Of a stretch of DNA of 46,639 bases, positions 26,795 through 36,406 are shown piece by piece. The notes beneath the pieces were generated by a model. That model saw nothing but the letters and a program-made list of their open reading frames with translations. It made no database searches and had not been told where the DNA came from. The DNA comes from an uncultured Gemmatimonadota bacterium. Lineage in GTDB: Bacteria; Gemmatimonadota; Gemmatimonadetes; Palauibacterales; Palauibacteraceae. The stretch is taken from NCBI GenBank assembly GCA_913043255.1, contig CAJWLK010000013.1, positions 1 to 46,639 of the forward strand. Reading direction: 5' to 3'. A program made the translations under genes and the position numbers. Numbering within the stretch: the first letter of the stretch is position 1; each line of letters begins with the position of its first letter.

Positions 26795-27721
26795 ATGAAC
26801 ACGATCGCCGTCTACGACGGTTTTTTTGCGCACCTGCGACCCACCATCCTTCTCCTCTTTATGGTTCTAGTAGGACCGCTTGATCCTGTGCCTGTAGTAG
26901 CACAGGACCCGGGATCAATTGTCACGGATCGACCAGACCAGACAGAATCCGCTGAATCAGTACCTGCTGGCTTTATTCAACTCGAGTTAGGGTGGGTATT
27001 TACTCGCGAAGAGAATGGAAACGAAACGCAAGAGATCCACTCCCTGCCTGAGACTCTTTTGCGTGTGGGGATGGGGCACGGCCTCGAAGTTCGTCTGGGA
27101 TTTTCCGGTTTCGTATTCGAAAACCAGTTCGCGACGGGTGAGTCCCAGCAAAATACTGACACCTCCGAAACTGGAGACGCCGAGATCGGTTTCAAGTATG
27201 AATTGGGAGGATGGTCAGGCGGTCAGGTGGCCTTCTTGGGAGACATCTCAATTCCAATGGGCCAGAGTGATTTCAGCAACCAATATGTTGACCCATCTTT
27301 CCGGCTGCTCGTTGCACACTCACTCGGGGAACGATTATCGCTGGGCTACAATATAGGTGTTGAGGATATCAGAACGAAGATGAAAGCACCCTACACGATC
27401 GCTCTTGGGGTGAGTTTATCCAATCGTTTCGGCGCATTCATTGAGAGCTTTGGTGCTTTTGGGCTCACAGAAAGTCTCGGTGCAAGCCATAGTCTTGATG
27501 GTGGATTCACGTTCCTCGCTTCTGATGCCCTCCAGTTTGATGTCAATGTCGGAGTCGGCCTCAACGAAACTGCCGAAGACTGGTTTATTGGTGGCGGATT
27601 CGCTTTTCGCTTACCTCACAAAGACCAATCTCCAAGCCTGAACCGGGTTCCAAAATCGAGGTTAAGCAGGGTCACAAGCCGCGGAGAGCACGAATCAAAA
27701 CGAAGTGCGGATCTTCCATAA
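26795..27721 (+). CDS. outer-membrane 'transporter' barrel (Phenol_MetA_deg-like)
   Basis: A 308-residue exported protein. From the ATG at 26795, a signal peptide with core LLLFMVLVG ends near VVAQ; an in-frame TTG at 26786 lies inside the dyad and is less likely. The mature N-terminus has the VTDRPDQTESAESVPAGFIQLELG pattern typical of the PF13557 group, split here as TDRPDQTES and PAGFIQLELG. Alternating strands suited to a small beta-barrel follow. These proteins are annotated as transporters or as MetA-pathway phenol-degradation proteins, without firm evidence for a substrate. The gene lies 93 bases after tRNA-Arg and 47 bases before a deaminase-type amidohydrolase on the same strand. Confidence 0.8.
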   Translation: MNTIAVYDGFFAHLRPTILLLFMVLVGPLDPVPVVAQDPGSIVTDRPDQTESAESVPAGFIQLELGWVFTREENGNETQEIHSLPETLLRVGMGHGLEVRLGFSGFVFENQFATGESQQNTDTSETGDAEIGFKYELGGWSGGQVAFLGDISIPMGQSDFSNQYVDPSFRLLVAHSLGERLSLGYNIGVEDIRTKMKAPYTIALGVSLSNRFGAFIESFGAFGLTESLGASHSLDGGFTFLASDALQFDVNVGVGLNETAEDWFIGGGFAFRLPHKDQSPSLNRVPKSRLSRVTSRGEHESKRSADLP

Positions 27722-27768
27722 CGTAAATGCATTACGAAAACTCACCCTAACGCTTCCGGGAGAGGTGC

Positions 27769-29100
27769 TTGCACGATGTAGATTTGTTGATACTCGGTCC
27801 GCTCATTGTCACGATGGACAAAAACGAACGGCTTATCGAGGACGGGGCCGTCGCCATCCACGAGGGTGAAATTGTGGCGGTTGGAAAGCGCACCGAATTT
27901 GAGAGCCAAGCCGCCACCGAGACGATCACAGCATCCGGACAACTCCTTATGCCAGGGCTCATAAATGGCCATGTCCACATGGGCGACTCGCTATTTCGGA
28001 GCCTAGTAGAGGACCTGCCTCTCGAACCATGGTTGGAGCGTTTGTGGGCCTCAGAACGTGAATTCGTCAGCTACGAACATGTTGCACTAGGTGCCCGGCT
28101 CGCACTAGCTGAGATGATTCGATCTGGGACCACATGTGCACTTGATATGTTTTGGTTTCCGGAAGCCGGGGCGGACTCGGCGATCGAGGCGGGATTCCGG
28201 CTCGTCACGGGGCCAATATTCTTCGATTTCGATTCCGCCGACGAAATTTCGAACGAAGACCGTATCGTCACCGGGGAACACTGGCTCACAAGGTACCAAA
28301 ATTCACCTCTGATCGGGCCGTGTGTTCAACCGCATAACCATCTCACAGTGTCGCCCGAGATGATGAGGGCCGCACATACATTAGCAACCGATTTCGGGGC
28401 ACTCTTCCACACCCACTGCTCCGAGACGACAACGGAAGTGACTGCAACACTCGAAAAATTCAATCGGACTCCCGTTGCACACTTGGAGGAGATTGGTGTT
28501 CTCGACAGTTCTTCGCTGTTGGCCCATTGTGTTCATCTGACGGATGATGACTTTCGGCGCTTAGCACGCACGGGAGCCTCCGTGCTGCACAACCCCTTAT
28601 CAAATCTAAAACTTGGATCCGGCATCGCACCCGTAGCACGAATGCTTGACGCGGGCATTCCAGTTCTAGTCGGCACAGATGGTCCGGTGAGTTCAAACGA
28701 TCTCGACATGTGGACAGCAATGAGGTTCGCAGGACTCCTTCAGCGCGGAGTACACCGCGATCCAGTTCTCACTCCGGCACGTGACATCATTCGGATGGTA
28801 ACAACCGTAGGGGCAGCAGCGCTTGGCCTAGGGGGCGTCACAGGCAGAATCCAGAAAAATCATCGTGCAGATCTCATTCTCATCGATCTGAATCGACCAC
28901 ACCTAGCGCCGATGTACGATCCGTATGCCCACCTAGTTTACTCGGCGGGTCGCGACGATGTACGCTCCGTAATCATCGATGGAACGTTTGTCATGAGGGA
29001 TCGAAAGTTGTTGACCATTGATGAGAGGGCAGTACTCGCCGACACCAAGTCTCTGGCCATAGAGATCGAACGGCATGCTGCCGTGCTCTCCCACACCTGA
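27769..29100 (+). CDS. amidohydrolase of the SAH/MTA/guanine deaminase (TrzN/AtzA) group
   Basis: A cytoplasmic metal-dependent deaminase or chlorohydrolase-type enzyme, 443 residues, with no signal peptide. The start is TTG at 27769 with GGGAG 6 bases upstream; no ATG or GTG is available in frame. Metal ligands are His68 and His70 in NGHVHMGD, His216 in HTHCSE with Glu219 three residues on, His253 or His256 in LAHCVH, and Asp304 in GTDGP. The HxxE pair and GTDG fit aminohydrolases acting on purines, pterins or S-adenosyl-homocysteine. The exact substrate cannot be assigned. The outer-membrane barrel gene directly upstream could serve its uptake. Confidence 0.88.
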   Translation: MHDVDLLILGPLIVTMDKNERLIEDGAVAIHEGEIVAVGKRTEFESQAATETITASGQLLMPGLINGHVHMGDSLFRSLVEDLPLEPWLERLWASEREFVSYEHVALGARLALAEMIRSGTTCALDMFWFPEAGADSAIEAGFRLVTGPIFFDFDSADEISNEDRIVTGEHWLTRYQNSPLIGPCVQPHNHLTVSPEMMRAAHTLATDFGALFHTHCSETTTEVTATLEKFNRTPVAHLEEIGVLDSSSLLAHCVHLTDDDFRRLARTGASVLHNPLSNLKLGSGIAPVARMLDAGIPVLVGTDGPVSSNDLDMWTAMRFAGLLQRGVHRDPVLTPARDIIRMVTTVGAAALGLGGVTGRIQKNHRADLILIDLNRPHLAPMYDPYAHLVYSAGRDDVRSVIIDGTFVMRDRKLLTIDERAVLADTKSLAIEIERHAAVLSHT

Positions 29101-29216
29101 GAGCAGTCTCGTCAGGTCTCCTAAACACCAGCCGCGTTTACTTGGCGGTGCAAATTTCTCATGATCCTTTAGGATTCGCGGCGACCCGGCGCATACTGTG
29201 CGTTATGGAGAGATGC

Positions 29217-31505
29217 ATGATCTGGCGCGTAATTACAATCACATATCTACAATTCGTCTTCTTGACCCTCATGAGCACAACACATGCCATAGGACAAGAT
29301 CGAGTTCCAGCCGGTGCCGGATTGATCGAAGACGTAACGGCCCTTCCCCGCCCAGAAATCATGGCTCAGCACGCTTCAGCCCCTGTCCATCTCGATGGCG
29401 TACTCGACGAGTCAGTTTGGCAGGCGACTCCCGTTACGAATTTCATCCAGGCTGAACCCCGTGAGGGTCAACGGGCGACTGAGCGCACGAACGTTTGGAT
29501 CGCGTACGGTGATGGGAACCTCTACGTCGCTGCCCACCTCTACGACTCAAAACCAGACAACTTGGTCGTAAACGACATCCGAAAAGATTTCAGCGAACGG
29601 GCCCAAGACGTCTTTTCGGTCATCCTAGATACGTTCCACGACCGTCGGAACGGGTACGTTTTCATGACTAACCCAGCTGGAGCTCGTGGAGACAGGCAAA
29701 TCTCGAACGAAGGTAGAGAGGTCAATGCAAACTGGGACGCGATCTGGCGCGTCGAGACGCGACGCGTGGATAACGGCTGGACGGTCGAGATGGAAATTCC
29801 GTTTCGGGCTATCCGAACAGCGAAGGGAAATGGCGTATGGGGAATCAACTTCAGTCGCCGAATACGACGTAACAACGAGCTCGCCTTTTGGGCCCCTGTC
29901 CCGCGCGCGTACGGTCTCACTCGACTCTCGCTAGCAGGTACCCTCACAGGGTTGCCAGAAGCGGACGCGGGTAGCCGTGATCTCCGCGTCACCCCCTTTG
30001 CGCTCGCTAACACCGTGCGTGAAACCGGCGGAACCGAGTTTTCTGAAAACCTTCAGGCCGGCGTTGACGTCAAATGGGGTGTAACGAGGAGTCTAGCGCT
30101 CGATCTGACCGTCAATCCTGACTTCGCTCAGGTCGAAGCTGACCAACAGAGGGTCAACCTGACACAGTTCAGTCTTTTCTTCCCAGAAAAGCGCCAGTTT
30201 TTCCTTGAAAACTCAGGCGTTTTCTACATGGGAGACGCGGCCCGAAACACGCGCGCATCGACGAGTATCCGGCCGGACGAAGATCTTCTGCCTTTTTTCA
30301 GCCGTCGAATCGGATTAACGGACGACGGACGCACCACGCCAATCCATGGAGGAGCACGCCTCACGGGAAACGCGGGGGGATTCCAAGTCGGCTTTATGAC
30401 CATGCGCACCGGCGACGTCGAGGGCACACCGGGGAATAATTGGGGGGTATTTCGCGCACGAAAAAATGTTTTTAGTTCTTCTGATATCGGCGGGTTGTTC
30501 ATGATTCGGCGTGCAACGGCTGGCGGTGCTGACGACTTCAACCGTGTGTACGGCGCTGACGCCTACATCCGTTTTCCTGGAGAGATCGACTGGAGTATCT
30601 ACCAGCTATGGTCCGATGCTCGAAACCCCAACGATGAAAATGCGGACGAACCGGTTTCACGTTCGACCGAACGGAACGGGTACGCTTTCCGAACCTCACT
30701 CAATCGCGAGGGTAATTTTCACCACATCAAGTTCGGGTTCATGGAGATGACACCCGATTTCCAAAATGATCTCGGATTCTTCCGCCGTACTGGGTTCCGC
30801 AAGTACTTCCTCGATTGGGGAGTACGACCTCGGTTCACATTCATGCGGGAACTGGGTGTGCGAGAGATTCACCCACACGTTACGTGGAACTACTACGAAG
30901 ATCTTAACAACCGCATCCTCGCCAAATGGCTTCATACAGGAATCACATTCTTTTTCAACAATGGAGGCAACGTTCAAATCCAAGCCGATCCGCGATTTGA
31001 ACGTATTGACAAACCCTTCAACATAGACTCACGCATTGATCCAATTCCTGCCGGCTCTTACAGCTGGAATGCCTGGGCACTCACCGGTGGCACGGACGCA
31101 AGTCGAATGTTTTCTTTAAATTGGAGGGGGACGCTGGGAGAGTTATGGAGCGGAACTCAAAAAACGTTCTCTTTCACCCTGAACTTCAAACCATCTTATG
31201 CATTTCGGACATCGATTGGTGTCCAGCGTACTGACGCCAAACTGGACAAACCTGACGACAGCTTTGTTCGAACATTGTGGACCTCCCGCACAAACTATTC
31301 GTTCAACCGGGATATGTTCATCGATGCGCTCGTTCAGGTCGACGCAGGGAAACAAACTTTCAATTCAAACGTTCGCTTTAATATCATCCACGCACCGTTG
31401 AGCGATTTCTTCATCGTTTGGAATGAGCAACGCTTCACGACAGGTGACGGGACCCCTCCCGGACGAAGCTTGACGCTCAAGTTGACGCGTATGCTTTCGT
31501 TCTAG
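29217..31505 (+). CDS. second DUF5916 outer-membrane protein with CBM9-like domain
   Basis: A 762-residue exported protein, paralogous to the one at 11998-14229. The ATG at 29217 has GGAG 6 bases upstream and opens a signal peptide ending at HAIGQ; other in-frame starts upstream lack a site. The CBM9-like sandwich begins at VHLDGVLDESVW and the DUF5916 part contains FSLFFPEKRQFFLENSG. The C-terminus SLTLKLTRMLSF parallels LTLKLSKSIGF in the first copy. The role is unknown; an outer-membrane barrel with a carbohydrate-binding-like periplasmic or surface domain is the working picture. It converges with the S9 peptidase gene 34 bases away. Confidence 0.87.
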   Translation: MIWRVITITYLQFVFLTLMSTTHAIGQDRVPAGAGLIEDVTALPRPEIMAQHASAPVHLDGVLDESVWQATPVTNFIQAEPREGQRATERTNVWIAYGDGNLYVAAHLYDSKPDNLVVNDIRKDFSERAQDVFSVILDTFHDRRNGYVFMTNPAGARGDRQISNEGREVNANWDAIWRVETRRVDNGWTVEMEIPFRAIRTAKGNGVWGINFSRRIRRNNELAFWAPVPRAYGLTRLSLAGTLTGLPEADAGSRDLRVTPFALANTVRETGGTEFSENLQAGVDVKWGVTRSLALDLTVNPDFAQVEADQQRVNLTQFSLFFPEKRQFFLENSGVFYMGDAARNTRASTSIRPDEDLLPFFSRRIGLTDDGRTTPIHGGARLTGNAGGFQVGFMTMRTGDVEGTPGNNWGVFRARKNVFSSSDIGGLFMIRRATAGGADDFNRVYGADAYIRFPGEIDWSIYQLWSDARNPNDENADEPVSRSTERNGYAFRTSLNREGNFHHIKFGFMEMTPDFQNDLGFFRRTGFRKYFLDWGVRPRFTFMRELGVREIHPHVTWNYYEDLNNRILAKWLHTGITFFFNNGGNVQIQADPRFERIDKPFNIDSRIDPIPAGSYSWNAWALTGGTDASRMFSLNWRGTLGELWSGTQKTFSFTLNFKPSYAFRTSIGVQRTDAKLDKPDDSFVRTLWTSRTNYSFNRDMFIDALVQVDAGKQTFNSNVRFNIIHAPLSDFFIVWNEQRFTTGDGTPPGRSLTLKLTRMLSF

Positions 31506-31539
31506 GGAGGGGGTACGGCCCACACCCGCATCATTGACC

Positions 31540-33597
31540 TCACCCTGCCGTAGTTACCGTTTCCTTCTTGTCTGGGTGAACAGGCGACTGTTCCCAATCG
31601 TACTCCTCACCAAGCACCCACTGGTAGAACCAATCAAGTTCAACGTTCCCCTTGTATAGGCGTTGTTGGAGCTCTCTCCAACCATGACCCTGTTTCGGTG
31701 CCACGTATAGATGCGTGGGTACACCGTTCGCCTTGAGTCCTTGAAAAAGCTCAACAGACTGCGCCATAGGCACGCGGTTATCGTTCTCGCCCACCAGAAC
31801 GATTGTCGGCGTGGTAACCTTGTGAAGATCGAACAGTGGCGAGTCGGCCAGGTATTGATCGACGGGTGCATCCTCCGTCCAAGGCGTCCCTCCAAACCAC
31901 GGAGTACGGTAAATACGAACATCTGACTGGGCATACATGGACAACCAGTTGATCGCACCCGCACCCGAGGCTGCAGCCTTAAAACGGTCCGTGTGTGTGA
32001 TGATTTTGTTCGTCATGTGACCGCCTGCACTCCAACCCATCTTTGCCATGCGATCGCCATCGACTAAACCACGTTCGATGATGTGGTCGACACCAGCCAT
32101 AACATCCTTGTGTGCCTGATCAAAATAGTGCCCGATCATGTTTCTCAGAAACTCGTCACCGTATCCGGTCGATCCCCTGTAATTGGGTTTGAATACGAAC
32201 CAACCGCGTGCAGTGAGAACTGACTCGTAATTGCTTGATCGCGGAAAAGAAAACTTGTCCGAAGATGGTGGACCACCATGTGTTTGGACTACGAGTGGGT
32301 ACCGCGTACCCTCACGGTAGTCGATCGGATAGTAGAGGAGACCTTCAACTTCGACCCCATCTTCGCCCGCGTATTGGACCGCCTCAATTTTCGGCAGATG
32401 AAACATCTGAGCGAGATAATCAAAGACGTGAGTAACTTGGCTTGGGCTCCCACCATCCTGTGCCAATGCCCAGAAATCGCCCGCATTTGTAGGGCTATTG
32501 ATCGAGAATACATGCGTTTCGGAAGCTTCATCGAAAACCCAGGCACCAATTGCATGGTCACCTTCCGTCAAAGCGACCGCAGCACCAGCATCGGTCGCAT
32601 CAGCAGGGACAGTGTAGATCTGCTGCCGAACTCCTGTATTAGCTCGGAAGTAGATTGATCCACCGTCGGCTGACCAAGCCGCCGCGTTTACATCAAAATC
32701 TCCGTGCGGCACTACTGATACGGGATCACCCCCAGCGACAGGGACAACAAATAGTCGCTGATTGTAATAGAAGTCATTCAACTCATCATTTGTGTTCGCG
32801 ACAAAAACAGCCAAACGGTTATCTGGTGACAATGTTGCGTTGTTCTCGCCAACATGATTGTCGGTTATCTGCGATGCTCCGGAACCATCAACCCCCATTA
32901 CCCACAACTCTGAGTTGAGCATGTCATCGTAGAGTGGTGTAGGTGCCAACTGTACGAGAAGCACTGTACCATCGCGTGATAGCGAGTAGCCGCGCACCAT
33001 GGTTCCGCTTTCTGTTACACGCTCTGCTTCACCGCTTTCCACTGAAGCACGCCACAGTCCGTTTGGGCGCTGGTCTTCCTCGTATCGAAAAACGTTGTCG
33101 TTGACCGCCTCGCGGGCCTTCTCGAAGTCAGTTTTCTCATCCACAGCGACGAAATAGACCCACTCTCCATCCCTCGACCACTCAATCGCTCCTACCGGTG
33201 TCGGGTGCTGTGTGAGTACGCCTGCTTCCCCTCCATCAGTGGGCATAAGATAGACCTGTTCATGCTCGGTATCGTGTCTGTTGGCCACAAACGCGACATG
33301 CGATCCATCTGGAGACCAGCGTGGGTTTGACTCTCCTCCTTCGCCATTCGTCAACTGGACTGAACCGGTACCATCGAGGTTAACACGCCTGATGTGCGAC
33401 ATGGTACTGTTTGCATCCCAATCCGGGTCGGTTTGGACGAAAAGCAGTTGTGAACCATCGGGCGAGATCTGTGGATCACCCAACCCGGGCATATTAATCA
33501 GATCCACAATTGTCATAGCACGTTGCTGAGCAGTGAGCGGAAACATGGATGACACGGGGAAAAGCGCGATGAGAAGGTAAAGCCAACGGCAAGACAT
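31540..33597 (-). CDS. exported S9 prolyl-oligopeptidase family peptidase
   Basis: A dipeptidyl- or acylaminoacyl-peptidase type serine enzyme, 685 residues. The ATG at 33597 has AGGAG 7 bases upstream and starts a signal peptide ending near PLTAQ. The N-terminal half is a TolB/PD40-like propeller (repeats such as QISPDGSQLLF, RWSPDGSHVAF and EWSRDGEWVYF). The C-terminal alpha/beta hydrolase has THGGPPSS for the oxyanion hole, nucleophile Ser523 in GWSAGG, Asp606 in GENDNRVP and His638 in KQGHGW. The complete triad supports activity on short peptides at the cell envelope. Specificity is not decidable. Confidence 0.92.
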   Translation of the reverse strand: MSCRWLYLLIALFPVSSMFPLTAQQRAMTIVDLINMPGLGDPQISPDGSQLLFVQTDPDWDANSTMSHIRRVNLDGTGSVQLTNGEGGESNPRWSPDGSHVAFVANRHDTEHEQVYLMPTDGGEAGVLTQHPTPVGAIEWSRDGEWVYFVAVDEKTDFEKAREAVNDNVFRYEEDQRPNGLWRASVESGEAERVTESGTMVRGYSLSRDGTVLLVQLAPTPLYDDMLNSELWVMGVDGSGASQITDNHVGENNATLSPDNRLAVFVANTNDELNDFYYNQRLFVVPVAGGDPVSVVPHGDFDVNAAAWSADGGSIYFRANTGVRQQIYTVPADATDAGAAVALTEGDHAIGAWVFDEASETHVFSINSPTNAGDFWALAQDGGSPSQVTHVFDYLAQMFHLPKIEAVQYAGEDGVEVEGLLYYPIDYREGTRYPLVVQTHGGPPSSDKFSFPRSSNYESVLTARGWFVFKPNYRGSTGYGDEFLRNMIGHYFDQAHKDVMAGVDHIIERGLVDGDRMAKMGWSAGGHMTNKIITHTDRFKAAASGAGAINWLSMYAQSDVRIYRTPWFGGTPWTEDAPVDQYLADSPLFDLHKVTTPTIVLVGENDNRVPMAQSVELFQGLKANGVPTHLYVAPKQGHGWRELQQRLYKGNVELDWFYQWVLGEEYDWEQSPVHPDKKETVTTAG

Positions 33598-33759
33598 ATG
33601 ATTACTCCTGGTGCATGGGTGATCCCAAAGATGTTGGCGGCCGTCTTGCTGTGGGACAAGAGCCTGGGGCACAATCAGCCTAGGGAAGCGGGGCGCATAT
33701 AAAGATCAGAGGTGCTGCTACAAGACCCACACAGCGGCAAGTATACCCTTGTTCAGATG

Positions 33760-34272
33760 TCAGTTGGCAGAGGGGAACACATCAAAAATTCCTGATATGG
33801 CGGGCGTATTGAAAGCCAAGGCTCCATCCGCATCCACTATCCAAACATTGACTCGGTAGTAGCCCTGAAAGGCGAACGACACCAACTGTAGGCTATCAGA
33901 ATTTTCCTCGCTTGGCGCCAATTCGATCATATTCGCAACAATATCCTGTACGCCGGCATTCGACCCACAGCGTAAGGTTGGATCGAAAACTTCATCGAAA
34001 GCATCATCTCCACCCGTATTGCCTACAAGTTTGGTAGAGCAGTTATCCTTGTAGATCGAAGCTCCAGTCATATTTCGAACGGTGAAGCGAACAAGATCCC
34101 CTGGGCTGTATTGAGCAGCCCCCACTACACACACTTCAACTCCATTTCGGGTAGCACAAAGTGATTTTGTCGGTTCAGTAATTTCTGAACCACATGCAGT
34201 CACTACAGCCACCGCGAGCGCCCGGATTAAGGGCGTGCTATATATGCGAGCACCGAGCAAAGGATCAACCAT
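33760..34272 (-). CDS. orphan lipoprotein of unknown function
   Basis: A 170-residue protein I do not recognise. A hydrophobic segment leads to a lipobox-like VTAC (Cys27) with Gly at +2, so outer-membrane anchoring is likely. The mature part has four more cysteines (39, 48, 78, 102), enough for two disulfides, and a strand-rich pattern (PGDLVRFTVRNMTG) reminiscent of immunoglobulin-like sandwiches. The N-region has little positive charge before the hydrophobic core. TATAAC lies only a few bases before the ATG at 34272, so the true start could be a little downstream. It is divergent from the PQQ-dehydrogenase operon. Confidence 0.6.
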   Translation of the reverse strand: MVDPLLGARIYSTPLIRALAVAVVTACGSEITEPTKSLCATRNGVEVCVVGAAQYSPGDLVRFTVRNMTGASIYKDNCSTKLVGNTGGDDAFDEVFDPTLRCGSNAGVQDIVANMIELAPSEENSDSLQLVSFAFQGYYRVNVWIVDADGALAFNTPAISGIFDVFPSAN

Positions 34273-34328
34273 CCGTTATAATTTCCACATCGCCGTAATG
34301 GTACAAGGCGACCTGGCCGTTGGCACGG

Positions 34329-34357
34329 TTGACCTGCCGCGCGTTGTAGCTAACTGT
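34329..34357 (+). promoter_or_regulatory. promoter candidate for the PQQ-dehydrogenase operon
   Basis: TTGACC (34329-34334) is a good -35 box; AACTGT or TAACTG 16-17 bases on is a weak -10. The leader to the ATG at 34441 would be about 75 bases. It lies in the gap divergent from the orphan lipoprotein. Confidence 0.3.
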
Positions 34358-34440
34358 ATCACGAAACGTGGGAGGGAATCAGGAGGATGGTCCGTGCGAT
34401 CACACCGACCCTGCATATCGGCACCTTCAGGAGCTATAAG

Positions 34441-36396
34441 ATGACACGCAGACAAAGAACCACGTTACAATTTGTAACGGTGATCCTTGCCGGGATCGCC
34501 GGAGTATCGTGGTTCAGTCCACTCTTGGGACAGCAGGGTGTCGCAGACGGAGAATGGCGGTATTGGGCTGGAGACGCTGGATCGACCCGTTACGCATCAC
34601 TCGACCAGATCGACGCAACAAACGTCGCAGAGCTTGAGATCCTGTGGCAGTGGAAGTCACACAACTACGGACCAAGACCCGAAGCGTACTACCGGGTTAC
34701 GCCGCTATACGTGGACGGTATCCTATACACCACTGCAGGATATCGGCGGACTGTGGTAGCCATCGATGCAGGCACCGGCGAAACCCTGTGGACATATCGG
34801 CTCGACGAAGGTGAACGAGGTCGAAGTGCGCCGCGCCCCAATTCTGGGCGCGGGGTCGCATATTGGGAAGATGGAGATACCAGGCGAGTAATCCTGATCA
34901 CGCCTGCATATCAGATGATATCGTTGGACGCGAAGACAGGGATCCCAGATCCAAACTTCGGCAACAAAGGCATTGTCGACCTCAAGCAGAACCTGGGCCG
35001 CCCTGTGGATCTCGTGAACGACCGTATCGGATCAAGCTCACCAGCAATGGTTGTCAACGGAGTCATAGTGGTTGGCGCAGCACTCCCTCAGGGCGGTCGC
35101 CCTCCTACTAAGGAGATGCCGCCCGGACACGTTCGTGGGTTTGATGCTATAACGGGTGATCTGCTCTGGACCTTCCATACGATTCCACAGCCTGGAGAAT
35201 TCGGTCACGAAACGTGGGAGGGAGATTCGTGGCAGTTCACTGGAAACGCGGCTGTGTGGACTCCAATGACAGCAGATCATGAACTGGGGTACGTCTATCT
35301 GCCTGTAGAATCGGGCACTGGCGACTACTACGGCGGGCACCGGCCTGGTGACAACTTGTATTCACAAAGCCTAGTGTGCCTCGATGCGAGCACAGGTGAA
35401 GTCGTATGGCACTTTCAGACCGTACACCATGGGATCTGGGATTTTGATCCTCCAGCCGCACCAATCCTTATGGATATCACAGTGGATGGGCAAGAAAGGC
35501 AGGCGGTTGCACAGATCTCCAAGCAGGCCTTCACGTATGTTTTCGATCGTGCGACCGGTGAACCGGTGTGGCCGATCGTGGAAAGACCTGTACCCGCAGG
35601 TGATGTTCCGGGAGAATGGTATTCTCCAACGCAGCCCTACCCCACCCTACCCGTACCTTACGACCTTCAGGGGGTAACTGAGGACGACCTCATAGATTTC
35701 ACTCCAGAACTAAAGGCGGAAGCACTTCAGATCGCTGAAAAGCTGGTGTTAGGACCGTTGTTCACGCCCCCCTCTGTAATTGAGGAAGATGGAAAACAGG
35801 GTACACTTGTCCTGCCAGGCAGTCTCGGTGGCGCAAACTGGCCGGGCGCTGCGTTCGATCCGCAGATGCAACTCCTGTTCGTACCATCGGCCACTGCCCC
35901 ACGAGCAATTGGGCTCGTCAACGACCCCAATTTCTCCAACATGGACTACGTTCAAGGGCAGTCACGGGGCGTAGGGGGGCCACGTGGGCTTCCAATTATC
36001 AAACCGCCCTGGGGGCGTATCACGGCGCTCGACATGAAGACGGGTCAAAAGGTGTGGATGATCGCAAACGATGACACACCGTCATACGTTCGCGAACACC
36101 AGGCGCTTCAAGGTGTGGAGATCCCCCGCACAGGTCGTCCAGAGCGGGCAGGCCTATTGGCCACGAGCACTCTACTATTTGCGGGCACTGGTGGTGGCAG
36201 TATGTCGCGAGCAATTACCGGTGTATTCCGCGCACACAACAAAACAACCGGCGAGATCCTAGCCGCGATCGAACTCCCCTCCCACCAGACGGGCGTACCA
36301 ATGACTTATATGCATGAGGGACGTCAATTCATTGTGGTCGCGGTGGGGGGGCGCGGTGTTCCTGGAGAGCTAGTGGCACTGGGTTTGCCAAACTAA
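34441..36396 (+). CDS. PQQ-dependent dehydrogenase, periplasmic
   Basis: A quinoprotein dehydrogenase of 651 residues. The ATG at 34441 has AGGAG 7 bases upstream; an N-terminal hydrophobic segment (about 12-28) ending at LLGQQ acts as signal or anchor. The rest is an eight-bladed propeller with WxxYxGDxGSTRYA near the mature start, IDAGTGETLWTY, DFDPPAAPILMD and DLNTG-like repeats (DMKTGQKVW), similar to membrane glucose/quinate dehydrogenases. No cytochrome c CxxCH motif is present, so electrons must go to a separate carrier or quinone. The alcohol or sugar substrate is unknown. It heads a plus-strand run of four genes; the next start is 10 bases beyond its stop. Confidence 0.88.
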   Translation: MTRRQRTTLQFVTVILAGIAGVSWFSPLLGQQGVADGEWRYWAGDAGSTRYASLDQIDATNVAELEILWQWKSHNYGPRPEAYYRVTPLYVDGILYTTAGYRRTVVAIDAGTGETLWTYRLDEGERGRSAPRPNSGRGVAYWEDGDTRRVILITPAYQMISLDAKTGIPDPNFGNKGIVDLKQNLGRPVDLVNDRIGSSSPAMVVNGVIVVGAALPQGGRPPTKEMPPGHVRGFDAITGDLLWTFHTIPQPGEFGHETWEGDSWQFTGNAAVWTPMTADHELGYVYLPVESGTGDYYGGHRPGDNLYSQSLVCLDASTGEVVWHFQTVHHGIWDFDPPAAPILMDITVDGQERQAVAQISKQAFTYVFDRATGEPVWPIVERPVPAGDVPGEWYSPTQPYPTLPVPYDLQGVTEDDLIDFTPELKAEALQIAEKLVLGPLFTPPSVIEEDGKQGTLVLPGSLGGANWPGAAFDPQMQLLFVPSATAPRAIGLVNDPNFSNMDYVQGQSRGVGGPRGLPIIKPPWGRITALDMKTGQKVWMIANDDTPSYVREHQALQGVEIPRTGRPERAGLLATSTLLFAGTGGGSMSRAITGVFRAHNKTTGEILAAIELPSHQTGVPMTYMHEGRQFIVVAVGGRGVPGELVALGLPN

Positions 36397-36406
36397 TGCG
36401 GCCAAA

